From positions 1 through 64,000 of the forward strand of contig JAPYTP010000005.1 of NCBI GenBank assembly GCA_029941885.1: a stretch of 64,000 bases of DNA, read 5' to 3'. The DNA comes from Myxococcota bacterium. Lineage in GTDB: Bacteria; Myxococcota_A; UBA9160; UBA4427. This document shows positions 1-9,889 of the stretch, piece after piece. Under the pieces are notes generated by a model. The model did not search any database. It had not been told where the DNA came from and was given only the letters and a program-made list of their open reading frames with translations. The position numbers and the translations under genes were made by a program. Each line of letters begins with the position of its first letter. Within the stretch, counting starts at the first letter, position 1.

Positions 1-15
1 GTCATAGGTGGCCAT
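1..15 (-). CDS. 5' end of a CDS running off the left edge (MATYD...)
   Basis: Reverse strand reads ...gaggagccctccccATGGCCACCTATGAC; purine-rich RBS-like stretch upstream of an ATG that is open to the window edge. Confidence 0.35.
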
Positions 16-103
16 GGGGAGGGCTCCTCACTTTCTTTCGTCGATATAGATCAAGTCGAACTCGGGCTGCACGAGAGTATGCCCCATGGATCGCCGGTAT
101 GGG

Positions 104-134
104 AGCACCGCCGATCGACACGATCGGCGGTGCT
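104..134. terminator. Perfect 14-bp inverted repeat with 3-nt loop; terminator-like stem-loop
   Basis: agcaccgccgatcg-aca-cgatcggcggtgct, lying about 20 nt past the stop of the 155..994 minus-strand CDS; no T-tract follows on either strand. Confidence 0.5.
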
Positions 135-154
135 TCATCCAACATGGCGCCCGC

Positions 155-994
155 CTAGAGCGGTGCCAGCTCCCCGTAGCGGGGCTTTCGCTCACCGAAG
201 AAGAATCGATGGGCGTTCCCGTAGAGGAACTTATCGAGCACCCCGTCACGTAGATCGAGGGCTCGCGCTTCGGTGACACAGCGCTCGAGATCGAGCGCCG
301 GGTGATCGGAAGCGAAGAGGATCTTGTTCTTGCCCCGGGTATTCATGAAGTGGATCAGTTCCGCCGGGAAATGCTTTGGCGAATACGCGGAGGTCATCAG
401 ATGTAGATTCGCGTATTTGATCATCAAACGCGTCGCAACCCCCCACCAGGGGTCAGCACCGTGGGCCATGCACAATTTGAGTTCGGGAAATCGCAGGCAG
501 ACTCGATCGAGATGAATCGGATCCTGGCATTCGCCTGGCATCGGCGGCCCCGGCAGGCCCGTGTTGATCGTCAGCGGCAGATCGAGCTCGATGCATTTCG
601 CGTAGAGTGGGTAGTAGAGTGCGTCGCTCGGAGCGATATCGAAACCGAAGGGAACGACCTTCGCACACGCCGTTGGATGGCTGCGCACCAGGGCCTCGAG
701 TTCCCAGAGTCCTTTCATCAGATGACGTGGGTCCACACCGAGCCCGAGGGAAAAACGTTCCGGATGTTTCTCGACGCAGCGCAGAGCGCGGGCAGTGGGC
801 GCGTTGGCGTTGCAGACGATGATCGCCCGCTCGACGCCCAGCCGATCCATCTCGGGGATCAGATCCTCGGGCTCGAAACTCCGAAAGAAGCCATCCCCGC
901 CCTTGAGGTAATCCTCCTTCACTCGGATCAGATATTCGGGCGGATCGAAGTCTCCCATGTCGACGTTGATCCAGCAATCGATCGCCTTCTGCAT
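155..994 (-). CDS. Amidohydrolase family protein (Amidohydro_2 type)
   Basis: Protein MQKAIDCWINVDMGDFDPPEY... with LCMAHGADPWWG and LFASDHPALDLE; longest ORF begins at 1102 but MQKAI is the likely start. Confidence 0.8.
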   Translation of the reverse strand: MQKAIDCWINVDMGDFDPPEYLIRVKEDYLKGGDGFFRSFEPEDLIPEMDRLGVERAIIVCNANAPTARALRCVEKHPERFSLGLGVDPRHLMKGLWELEALVRSHPTACAKVVPFGFDIAPSDALYYPLYAKCIELDLPLTINTGLPGPPMPGECQDPIHLDRVCLRFPELKLCMAHGADPWWGVATRLMIKYANLHLMTSAYSPKHFPAELIHFMNTRGKNKILFASDHPALDLERCVTEARALDLRDGVLDKFLYGNAHRFFFGERKPRYGELAPL

Positions 995-1082
995 CTTTCC
1001 GCTTCTCCCCTGTTTGAGTCCTTCCGCAACGTTACGCGGAGCGATTTCACCGGTTGAAAGGCGGGTCCGGGGCGGCGGTCGA

Positions 1083-1862
1083 TCAGTAGGCGGACATGCC
1101 ACCTTCCGCCGGGATCGTTGCGCCGTGGATCATGCGGGACTCGTCCGATGCGAGGAAGAGAGCGATCTGCGCGATGTCCTCGGGAACCCCGATGGCGAAA
1201 GGATGAGCCTGCTCGAGCGAGCCATCCTCTGCGGCGCGACCGAGCTGTCCACCTTCCATGCGCTTGCGGATCCGCTCGGACAACACGACGCCCGGACAGA
1301 TCGCATTCACCCGGACACCCTGCCCACCATAGGAGGATGCGAGCGCACGGGTGAGCGAGAGGATCCCGCCCTTGGCAGCGGAATAGGCATGAAGGGGGTG
1401 GCCCTTGAGCGCCACGACGGAGGATGCGTTGACGACCGAGCCCCCTCCGGACTCGATGATGCGCGGAATCCCATGGCGACAGCAGAGGAAAGTGCCTTTG
1501 AGATCGAGGTCGAGGCTGTGTTCGAGGACCCCGAGGTCGATCTCGGTCGCGAGCCCATCTTCCGGGACCGATCCCCCGGCACAATTGAAGAGAACGTGGA
1601 GGTCACCGAAAGCGGATATCGTTTCGGCAAAGGCCCGCTCGACGGAACCTTCGTCGGTCACGTCGGTCTGGACAAAACTCGCACGACCGCCGTCCTCCAA
1701 AATTTCCTTGGCCGCGGCCGAGCCGAGTTCGGAGGAGATCTCGGCGATGACGACCGAGGCCCCTTCCTGCGCGAAGAGACGGGCCGAGGCTCGGCCAATG
1801 CCCGACCCCGCGCCAGTGACGAGGGCAACCTTGCCCGCAAGCCGGCCCGAGCCGGGCTTCAC
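1083..1862 (-). CDS. SDR family oxidoreductase
   Basis: GKVALVTGAGSGIGRA (TGxxxGIG), NCAG-type segment, YSAAKGG (YxxxK). Confidence 0.9.
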   Translation of the reverse strand: MKPGSGRLAGKVALVTGAGSGIGRASARLFAQEGASVVIAEISSELGSAAAKEILEDGGRASFVQTDVTDEGSVERAFAETISAFGDLHVLFNCAGGSVPEDGLATEIDLGVLEHSLDLDLKGTFLCCRHGIPRIIESGGGSVVNASSVVALKGHPLHAYSAAKGGILSLTRALASSYGGQGVRVNAICPGVVLSERIRKRMEGGQLGRAAEDGSLEQAHPFAIGVPEDIAQIALFLASDESRMIHGATIPAEGGMSAY

Positions 1863-3019
1863 GCGGCACCCTCCGAGGTAGGCGAGGGAACGTCCATCCC
1901 GTAGAGTTCGACGACGTTCTCACGCACCATGCGGCGTCGTACATCATCGGGAACGCCCGCAAAGTTCTTCTCGATCCACATCCGCGAATCCGGAAATGTC
2001 GAATCCGAGTGTGGGAAGTCCGAGGCCCACATGTAGTTCTCGCGGCCGAAGATCTCGTGCGTCGCGGGACCGACCGGATCATCCTGGAAGGTCGCGTAGA
2101 GTTGGCGACGGATGTAGAAGCTCGGCGGTTCCGGAGGGGATTCGGGCCACAGGGCGCGGTACTTCAAGTCGCAGTGGTCCATGCGGTACATGAAATGCGG
2201 AAGCCAACCCGCGTCGTTTTCCGCCGACACGATCTTCAGGTTCGGAAAGCGGTGGAGCGCGCCACCGAAAATGATGCGCGAAAGCGAATCCTGGATTTCG
2301 TGCAGGACGCTCATGTACCACACGCCGGAATGCATGCGGCCGTTGATCGCGTCCACGACCCCACTACTCGTCCGCCCCCGACCGGCGATGATGTGGAGCG
2401 AAACCGGAAGGTCTGCCTCGGCCGCCGCGGCCCAGAAAGGATCGTAGACCGGGTCGTCGTAGGGACGGTCCTCGGGCGGAGCGCCCCAGATCATCGCACC
2501 GCGCATCCCCTGCTTGGCAATCGTCTCGAGATCGCGCACCGCGAGCGAAATGTCTTCGAGCGAGATCAGACCCACTCCGTAGAGACGTGCCGGGGAATGT
2601 TGGCAGTACTCGGCGAGCCAGCCGTTGTAGGCGTGAAAACAGGCGCGCTGGAGCTCGCCATTATCCATCGCGAAGAGCTTCATCCCGAGCGTCGGGTAGA
2701 GAATCTCGGCATCGATCCCATCGAGTTCTTGATCGTCGATCCGCGCGACCGGATCCCATCCCGACGGTCGGGCGCTTTCGTACCCCTTGTCCTGGAACTC
2801 CGCGAGATCCTTTCCGGAGCGCCCGGCTGCGAATCCCCCGGCGATCGGAAAGGGGGTCGCACCTTCCGCCACGAAGAGCCAGGCAGGTCCGTCCCCGGGG
2901 TTCTTCGTTACATATGGAGCGCGATCTCGCAGGTCGCGATCGAGACGCTCTTGCCAGAGATTCGCGGGCTCGGTGACGTGTGAGTCCGCTGAAATAACGC
3001 CGTGGGGTGCCATGATCAT
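1859..3019 (-). CDS. Amidohydrolase family protein (Amidohydro_2 type)
   Basis: ISADSHVTEPANLW N-terminus, C-terminal MWASDFPHSDSTFPDS; overlaps the SDR start by 4 nt. Confidence 0.85.
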   Translation of the reverse strand: MIMAPHGVISADSHVTEPANLWQERLDRDLRDRAPYVTKNPGDGPAWLFVAEGATPFPIAGGFAAGRSGKDLAEFQDKGYESARPSGWDPVARIDDQELDGIDAEILYPTLGMKLFAMDNGELQRACFHAYNGWLAEYCQHSPARLYGVGLISLEDISLAVRDLETIAKQGMRGAMIWGAPPEDRPYDDPVYDPFWAAAAEADLPVSLHIIAGRGRTSSGVVDAINGRMHSGVWYMSVLHEIQDSLSRIIFGGALHRFPNLKIVSAENDAGWLPHFMYRMDHCDLKYRALWPESPPEPPSFYIRRQLYATFQDDPVGPATHEIFGRENYMWASDFPHSDSTFPDSRMWIEKNFAGVPDDVRRRMVRENVVELYGMDVPSPTSEGAA

Positions 3020-3264
3020 CCTCCCGGGCCGACCCGCACACGTCGTTGAATCGCGGACTGCTCTAGTGACCCAGCCGAAAGACTAGTGCGTGGGGCATCG
3101 GGGCGGTACCGGGCAATTTCCAGCGATGGCAACTGCGTTCCCGGGCGAATGCGTCTCGGAGCGATCGGCTCTACCCCGATTTCGGACGACGATCGAACCA
3201 GGGCCTCGCCGCCTCGAGCTGGCCCGCGAGACGGAAGAGCGTGGCCTCATCGTCCATCCGTTCT

Positions 3265-4658
3265 CTACGAATTCTTTCCGAGCACCCGGCCCGGTTCGAT
3301 CTGGATCGGAGTCGCCGATTCGTTCCAAAGCTGGACCTCGCCCCTGACGACGCGACCCCTGCACCGAAGCAGTGGTCACCGGAGACGCTGAACCGGCGGC
3401 ATCTGACGAGAGACGGCGGCCCGTCTGGAAAGCGCGCGTGGAGATCCTCGACGTGCCCGAAGAATCTCGGGTCGAGGTCGATCACGCAGTCGGCATAGCG
3501 CGCCGGATCGGAGGCGACGAGCCGAAAAACCTGCGTCAACTCGAAGGCATCGGACCCGACCGCCAATAGATCGTTGGTCGTCTTGACGGGTGAGAATCGA
3601 TCGCGCGGCACGGAGATCGCGCGGGCGCCAGGGAAGCACTCGATTGCGGAGCCCATCGCAGTCTCGAGCTGATAGCAGCAAGGGCTCGCTTCCTGGCCCT
3701 GCGACACGCGCTTCTCGTTGCGAATGACAGGGAGGGAAAGATCACCCGGGTATCGATCGAACGCCTCGGACAGCGCCAGGAGGTCGAGCCAGAGATTGTT
3801 CGTATTGAAATATCGATGCTTGGATACATCCTCGAAATCCTCTCGTTCGTCCATCGGACACTGCGCGACCTCACGCAGGATCAGTCGACCGTTTTGCACA
3901 GCGAGATGGCCTCCCTTGCGATCCGCGTTCGTTCGAGCCGCCACCTCCATCGCGAAGGGAATCCGATTCTCCGCCACCCATCCAAGGATTCGCGCATCCA
4001 GCACGGCGCCTAGATTGTCCGCATTCGAGGTGAATGCATAGCGGACTCCCCTGTGAAGCAACCGATCGAGCGTTCCCGAGCATTTCAGGGCGACATAGAG
4101 ATCTCCATGTCCTGGAGGGCACCACTCGAGTTCGGGATCCTGACTCCAGCGAACGGGCTCCCAGGACTCTGCATCGATTCGAGGAACCTTGTGCTGAAGA
4201 AAGTCGGGCGAAAGATCCAAAGCGAACTCTTCGTAGGCGGACAACGCCGCCAGCGAATCATCGCGTGTGCGATAGCTGTTCATCATCAGCAAGGGAATAT
4301 CGCTCGCTCATCGAGATCGCTGAGCGAGCACCGAGCGAGCGATCAGGTCGAGAAAGGACAGCCCCGGACGAACCTCGAGAAGGCTCTTCGCCTTGGAAAG
4401 TCCCATACTGGTCCCGAGGCCCCCGTTGAGCTTGATCACGACGGTCCGCGACATGGCGTTCCGACCGGCCGCCTCGTAGCCGCTCTGCTGTTCCAGCGAT
4501 TCCAGTCCCGCGACTGCATCGAACGAAGATTCGGGAATCTCCGTGGCACCCCCACCATTCACGAATCGAAGCGACCGCAAGAAGCAATCCGTCGCGAGCG
4601 ACAGCATTCCCGCCCTCCTCATCTCGTCGGCGAACAGGCCCAGGTTCTTCTCGTCCAT
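3265..4658 (-). pseudogene. UTP--glucose-1-phosphate uridylyltransferase (UDPGP family), disrupted
   Basis: N-part (4308..4658) has VIKLNGGLGTSMGLSKAKSLLEVR; in-frame TGA at 4308-4310; same frame continues ASDIPLLMMNSYRTRDDSLAAL... (ORF 4292..3171); near 3353 the family-like C-terminus RVVRGEVQLWNESATPIQIEPGRVLGKNS* continues in another frame, ending at 3265. Confidence 0.85.
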
Positions 4659-4791
4659 CGCTTCCTCACGGCTGCCCGGGCGCCACTCGGCGAGTCACTC
4701 ACCCCGGACTTCCGTAATCGATCCGTAACGACCCCGAGCTTGCGCCTATTTCGATGCCCGGGCGCGGCGACTCAAAAGGTCCGCTCGCCCC

Positions 4792-4844
4792 CCCTCCGAG
4801 TTCCCAGGAGACCCTCGAGTTCCCAGGAGACCCTCGAGTTCCCA
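4792..4844. repeat. Tandem direct repeat, 19-bp unit, about 2.7 copies
   Basis: ttcccaggagaccctcgag at 4801-4819 and 4820-4838, then partial ttccca 4839-4844, preceded by ccctccgag. Confidence 0.85.
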
Positions 4845-5098
4845 CTCGACGAAAGGAGGGGCTCATCGCGGCGCAAGCGAACTGCGAGGAGGGGGCATGA
4901 CGGCTGCAGCAAGGGATGAGAATCGAGCCCGGGTCCGGTTCGGCGACCGCGCGCTCGAAATCCGGTCTCGCCAACGGAGTCGAGGCTCCGGAGAGAATTC
5001 GAGGGGCGGGAATCGGACTCCTCTCGGCCCCCGTTGCCCCGAAGTCGCTAGCATCCGGCGGCCCACGACCCCACGGAAATGAAGACCGGAGATCTCCC

Positions 5099-6265
5099 AT
5101 GAGCGCGACAGACCCGTTCGTCTACGACCCCTACGTTCCGGAATTCCAGGACCGATCTCACGACGTCTATCGCCAGTTGCGTGACGAGTATCCGCTCTAT
5201 CACAATGCCGATCGGGGATTCTGGGCGATCTCCCGATTCGAAGACGTGTGGCAAGCCACGTTGGAGATCGAGGCACTCACCACCGAGAACATCGAGGAAG
5301 CCGCCACTCTGCTCCCGATGCTGAACTTCCTCGATCCGCCACGCCACAATCGACTTCGCGCCCTCGTGTCACGCGCCTTCACGTTTCGTCGGATCAGCGA
5401 GATGGGTCCGCATATCCAGCGGATCGCAAAGGAATTGCTCGACGAGCTGGAAGGTCGCGAGGAATGCGATCTCGTCGAAGACTTCTCGACCCCCCTTCCC
5501 GGTCGAATCATCGCCGAGATGATCGGCGTACCCGCCGATCGCCGGGAGACCTTCCTCGGGCACACGCGCAAGATGCTCACGACGAATCCCGACCTCACCA
5601 TCGCTGAGACGATTCGGGAGCCGTCGGAAAGGATCTACGAAGAATTCGGCAGGCTGCTCGACGAGCGTCGTACGACGCCGCAGGACGATCTGATGTCCGC
5701 GCTGCTCGGTGCCGAGATCGAAGGCGAGAAATTGCTCGACGAGGAGATTCTCGGCTTCTGCTATCAGCTGATCGTCGCGGGCAACGACACGACGACCTCA
5801 CTGATCGGAAACGGGGCCGTCCTGCTCGCCAATCACCCCGACCAGAAGAAACTCCTGGCGGAGGACCCTTCGAGAATCCCGAACGCGGTCGAGGAGATGC
5901 TCCGATTCGAGCCCCCCGCTCAGTCTCTTCCGCGCCAATCACGACTCCCGTATTCGCGCCATGGCAAGACGATTCCACCGGGCGAACGCGTGCTTCTCGT
6001 GTGGGCCGCCGCCAACCTCGATGAACGCGAATTCCCGGAGCCCGAGCGATTCGATGTCACACGAACGATCAAGCGTCATCTCGGCCTGGGTCACGGCGTG
6101 CATTTCTGCCTGGGAGCCTCCCTCGCTCGGCTCGAGGCGCGGATCGCCTTTGAGACACTACTCGAGCGGCACCCCAACTACCTGCTCATCGAAGAACCCG
6201 GCTGGCTCCCCTCGCGATGGGCCCGTGCCCATGGCGAGGTCCGTCTCAGCCTGCCCGACCGGTGA
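5099..6265 (+). CDS. Cytochrome P450
   Basis: I-helix AGNDTTTSLIGNG, EMLR (ExxR), heme loop LGLGHGVHFCLGASLARLEARIAFE; start at MSATDPF. Confidence 0.95.
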   Translation: MSATDPFVYDPYVPEFQDRSHDVYRQLRDEYPLYHNADRGFWAISRFEDVWQATLEIEALTTENIEEAATLLPMLNFLDPPRHNRLRALVSRAFTFRRISEMGPHIQRIAKELLDELEGREECDLVEDFSTPLPGRIIAEMIGVPADRRETFLGHTRKMLTTNPDLTIAETIREPSERIYEEFGRLLDERRTTPQDDLMSALLGAEIEGEKLLDEEILGFCYQLIVAGNDTTTSLIGNGAVLLANHPDQKKLLAEDPSRIPNAVEEMLRFEPPAQSLPRQSRLPYSRHGKTIPPGERVLLVWAAANLDEREFPEPERFDVTRTIKRHLGLGHGVHFCLGASLARLEARIAFETLLERHPNYLLIEEPGWLPSRWARAHGEVRLSLPDR

Positions 6266-6299
6266 ATACGGAGTCGCAAGATCCGTTCGAGAGACCGAT

Positions 6300-7505
6300 T
6301 CAGCTCGACGCAGCCACGAGCAGAGCGATCGTCTCATCGTCCACGCCAGCCTCGGCGAGCACGTCCGCGGTATCCGCAGCGAGGACCGGCGCCGGATTAT
6401 CTCCGGTCATCTCATAGCCCGACATCTTGAAGGGCGGTGCCACGGTCCTGAAGGTCCCGTACTCGGGATGCTCGACCGTTGCGAACATGCCGGTCTGCAT
6501 CGCGTTCTCGTCCTGAACGGCTTCGGCCAGGGTTCGCACCGGAGCCCAGATCAAGCGCTCCGAATTCATCGGGGCGATCCATTGCTCGAGTGGTCGTTCG
6601 GCGAAGAGTGCATCGAGGAGCGAGACCAGCTCGCGCCCATTTCGATAGCGTTCGACCGCGTTCGAAAAACGTGCGTCCTCGGCGAGTTCAGGATGGCCGA
6701 CCGCCTTTGCGAAGCCGGACCAGTAGCGATCCGAGTCGATCATCACCAGAAAGAGCCAGCGACCATCCTGGCATTCATAGTGATTCCAGAGTGGATTGCG
6801 CGGTGCCTTGCGGTCGTGTCGAGGTGGGGTTTCACCGGTCACGAGGGAGTTCGCCGCGTCGTTGCCGTTGATGTAGTAGCCGATCTGCTGGAGAGCGACG
6901 TCGACGACCTGGCCCTCGCCACCCGCGTCGCGCGTTCGCAGCGCAGCCAGAATGCCGGTCACCATGGCCATCGCCGCCGAATGATCCCCCACCCCTGGAC
7001 GCATCCAACCCGGTGGCGAGTCGAGGTCGCGGAGATGATCCATCAAGCCCGAAAGAGCCCAGAAGGCGGTGTAGTCGAAGGCAGGATCGTTCGCCCGATC
7101 GCCCTCCGGTCCATAGCCGGACAGCCGAGCCACGATCAGCTCGGGTCGATTCGCGCGTAGCGTCTGCGGATCGAGTCCGTATTTCTCGAGCCGCGCGGGA
7201 AGCACGTTCGAGATCACGATGTCCGCCGTCTCGATCACCCGGGCGAGCGCATCCCGCGCCTGCGGTAGCGCCAGGTCCAATGCGAGGGACCGCTTGCCCC
7301 GGTTGTCCATCTGAAAGGGCGGCCCTGCAGGAAAATCGTTGTCGAAACCCGCGAGTCGTGGCGTCGAGTGGCGATAGATCTCGCCCCAAGGCACTTCGAC
7401 CTTGATCACTTCGGCGCCCATATCTGCAAGCAGCGCCCCCGCAGCGGGTACGGCGACGAAGCTCGCGATTTCGACGACCTTGATTCCCTCGAGCGGTGCG
7501 GTCAT
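6300..7505 (-). CDS. CaiB/BaiF CoA-transferase (family III)
   Basis: APLEGIKVVEIASFVAVPAAGALLADMGAEVIKVE, NRGKRSLALDL. Confidence 0.92.
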   Translation of the reverse strand: MTAPLEGIKVVEIASFVAVPAAGALLADMGAEVIKVEVPWGEIYRHSTPRLAGFDNDFPAGPPFQMDNRGKRSLALDLALPQARDALARVIETADIVISNVLPARLEKYGLDPQTLRANRPELIVARLSGYGPEGDRANDPAFDYTAFWALSGLMDHLRDLDSPPGWMRPGVGDHSAAMAMVTGILAALRTRDAGGEGQVVDVALQQIGYYINGNDAANSLVTGETPPRHDRKAPRNPLWNHYECQDGRWLFLVMIDSDRYWSGFAKAVGHPELAEDARFSNAVERYRNGRELVSLLDALFAERPLEQWIAPMNSERLIWAPVRTLAEAVQDENAMQTGMFATVEHPEYGTFRTVAPPFKMSGYEMTGDNPAPVLAADTADVLAEAGVDDETIALLVAASS

Positions 7506-7575
7506 GGGTCGACCTCCTTCGGCTGGCTTCTTCGCAAGCTAGCGCCTCTTCTCCTGCGAGCGGTAGACTTCGAAG

Positions 7576-8412
7576 ATGACCCGTAGCCCCGCAGCAAGCG
7601 CCGTCTTCGATGCGCCCCTCAACTACCTCCGCGAGCCACCCGCCGAAAAACCCGCCTTCTATATCCACATGCCGCTTCCCGAGAACGCGCGCCGTGGGCC
7701 CCAGCTCGGCCCCCGAACGATGCCGATCCACGACGCGCGTCAGTTGGACGAGAGCCCGTCGCTCGACGCCGAGGGGGTCGAATTGGTGGAGGCTCGCTCC
7801 GACTTCCGCTCGCAGCACGATTTCTACGATCCGGATGCGGTGCGCACCCGCTACTACCCTGAAATCGAGGCGCTCGTCAAACGAGAAACCGGCGCCGATC
7901 GCGTTGTCGCTTTCGACCACAACCTGCGTTCGCGCGCGCTCGCCGAGGCGAATCTGCATCAAGCACAGCTGCCGGTCACTTTTGCACATAACGACTACAC
8001 CGAAGATTCCGGTCCCCAGCGTGTCCGCGACCTGCTCCCGAAGGATGCCGGGAAACTCCTCGAACGGCGCTTCGCGGTCATCAACGTCTGGCGACCGACG
8101 CGTGCGACCGTCGAGGAATCGCCGCTCGCGGTCCTCGATGCTCAAACGATGGGACCGGGCGATCTGGTGGCGATGGACCTGGTTTATCCAGATCGGGTTG
8201 GTGAGATCCAATCTCTGCTATTCGACGCGAAGCATCGTTGGCTCTACTATTCGGAGATGGCTCCGGACGAGGCGTTGCTGATCAAGTGCTTCGACTCCGC
8301 GCGCGACGGTCGATCGCGCTTCACCGCCCACAGCGCCATCGTCATTCCCGATACACCCCCGGAGGCGACACCTCGGGAGAGCATCGAGGTTCGCACGCTG
8401 GCGTTCTTCTAG
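7576..8412 (+). CDS. CmcJ/NvfI-like (AsaB/GA4-desaturase-like) oxidoreductase
   Basis: AFYIHMPLPENARRGPQLGPRTMPIHDARQ, VVAFDHNLRSR, HNDYTEDSGPQRVRDLLP, FAVINVWRP. Confidence 0.7.
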   Translation: MTRSPAASAVFDAPLNYLREPPAEKPAFYIHMPLPENARRGPQLGPRTMPIHDARQLDESPSLDAEGVELVEARSDFRSQHDFYDPDAVRTRYYPEIEALVKRETGADRVVAFDHNLRSRALAEANLHQAQLPVTFAHNDYTEDSGPQRVRDLLPKDAGKLLERRFAVINVWRPTRATVEESPLAVLDAQTMGPGDLVAMDLVYPDRVGEIQSLLFDAKHRWLYYSEMAPDEALLIKCFDSARDGRSRFTAHSAIVIPDTPPEATPRESIEVRTLAFF

Positions 8413-8419
8413 ACGGGCT

Positions 8420-9436
8420 CTAGATCTCTTCCAGCCGATAGACCCTCGTCGCTGTCCCACGAAAAAGCGCTTCTTTTTCGTCCTCGGAGTATCCCGCCGC
8501 GATTTTCTTGAACGCGTTCCAGAGCACGTCATAGGACAGCGAAAGCTTGTCGACGGGAAAATTGCTCTCGAACATGCAGCGCGCCGGGCCGAAGACCTGC
8601 AGCGCGTGGTCGTAGTAGCGCGAATAGGTCGTGACGAACTCGTCCGAGGTGGGCGGCTTCTCGCGTTTCTGCCAGCCGAAGCCACACCAGGGCATCGCGA
8701 TCCCCCCGAGCTTCATGGTCGTATTCTCGCAACTCGCGACTTCGCTCACGTTCTTCTGCCATTCCGGAAAGAGCTCGTCGTGTCTGCCCGCGTAGGGACC
8801 CGCACCGAGGGGCGAACCCAGATGGTTCACGATGATCGGCGTGTCCGGAAACGCACGCGCCAGTTCTGCAACCGAGGGCAGCTGCGAATGGTATTGATGA
8901 GCGTCGAAGGATAGTCCCCGCTTCGCGAGCTCTGCGAATCCCTCGCGGAATCGGGTCTCGGAATAGAAGTTCATGTCCGTCGGTTTTTCGGCGTTCTCGA
9001 CCTCAGGACTCGCATCCCAGAGGCCCATATCCCGCACGCCGCGAAAGATTGGACTCGCCTCGAGATGCGCATCCAAGGTCTCCGCGGCCACCGCACCGTT
9101 GTAGAGTTGCGCGTCTCCGATCATTCCACCGATCCGGACGGACCCTGCCGGTCCCCGATCCGCCTTCTTCGCAAGATCGTGCACCCATTCCGATTCGCCC
9201 ACCGAGAGGAGATGCTCAGGACCATCTTTCCGATACCCCTCCTCGCATTCCATGAACACGGCCTGTAGGACATTGTGTCGGCGCGAATCCCTCTGGAGAT
9301 CCTCGAGTTGATAGTGCGGGAAGATCTCGTTCTCGACGAAGAAGTGAAAATGCGGATCCACGATCGGGCGTTCCGGTTCGAGAATTTCCTCCTTCGTCAG
9401 CGCGAGCCAATCTTCTCGGAGTTCCAGGCCTTCCAT
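8420..9436 (-). CDS. Amidohydrolase family protein (Amidohydro_2 type)
   Basis: IVDPHFHFF, IIVNHLGSPLG, CMFESNFPVDKLSLSYD; start at MEGLELREDW. Confidence 0.85.
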   Translation of the reverse strand: MEGLELREDWLALTKEEILEPERPIVDPHFHFFVENEIFPHYQLEDLQRDSRRHNVLQAVFMECEEGYRKDGPEHLLSVGESEWVHDLAKKADRGPAGSVRIGGMIGDAQLYNGAVAAETLDAHLEASPIFRGVRDMGLWDASPEVENAEKPTDMNFYSETRFREGFAELAKRGLSFDAHQYHSQLPSVAELARAFPDTPIIVNHLGSPLGAGPYAGRHDELFPEWQKNVSEVASCENTTMKLGGIAMPWCGFGWQKREKPPTSDEFVTTYSRYYDHALQVFGPARCMFESNFPVDKLSLSYDVLWNAFKKIAAGYSEDEKEALFRGTATRVYRLEEI

Positions 9437-9826
9437 CGATTCCCCTCCTCTTCCCTTGACGCTGGTCGACTCGTGGCTTTCATAAATTGATGATGCTGCG
9501 AGCGACCTCACCCGTCCGCCGCGATCCGCGTGCTCAGGCAGCGCGGAACGGTGCGTTTCGCATCCGCGAACGCCCGCCTGATACCCTCGCACGGCGCCTC
9601 GAAGTTTTCGACCTCGATCGGCAACCTCTTCTGGAGACGCTCCGCGGCCGCAGCCCGGTTTTCGGCCCCACCCCTCAATCGATGACACCGAACCGGCCGA
9701 CGAAATTGCCGATGACCGTCTGAGATCGCTCCTCTCGAGAGAATCCGGCCTCGAACCGGGGAAGCGAGTCTATGAAAAAGGCGCGCACTATACCCCTTCG
9801 AGTTTGTACTATGGAGAGCCCTGTAT

Positions 9827-9848
9827 CGACCCGCCCCGAGGCGGGTCG
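9827..9848. repeat. Inverted repeat / stem-loop upstream of the alpha/beta hydrolase gene
   Basis: cgacccgcc-ccga-ggcgggtcg, perfect 9-bp arms, 41 bp before the ATG at 9890. Confidence 0.6.
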
Positions 9849-9889
9849 TACGGCAATACCCCATCCCCTGTTCACGGAGTAGACCCACC

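Noticed and set aside
4308-4310. Selenocysteine codon explanation for the in-frame TGA in the UGPase gene
   Set aside because: The position corresponds to a non-catalytic surface stretch, TGA is one transition from CGA (Arg), no Sec-type family is known here, and the gene has an independent frameshift downstream.
6832-8211. 459-aa minus-strand ORF opposite the CmcJ-like gene
   Set aside because: Runs through two real genes in wrong frames; the plus-strand product carries the recognisable motifs.
8404-8424. tctaga...tctaga short repeat at the convergent gene ends
   Set aside because: Six-base palindromes only; too short to call a terminator.
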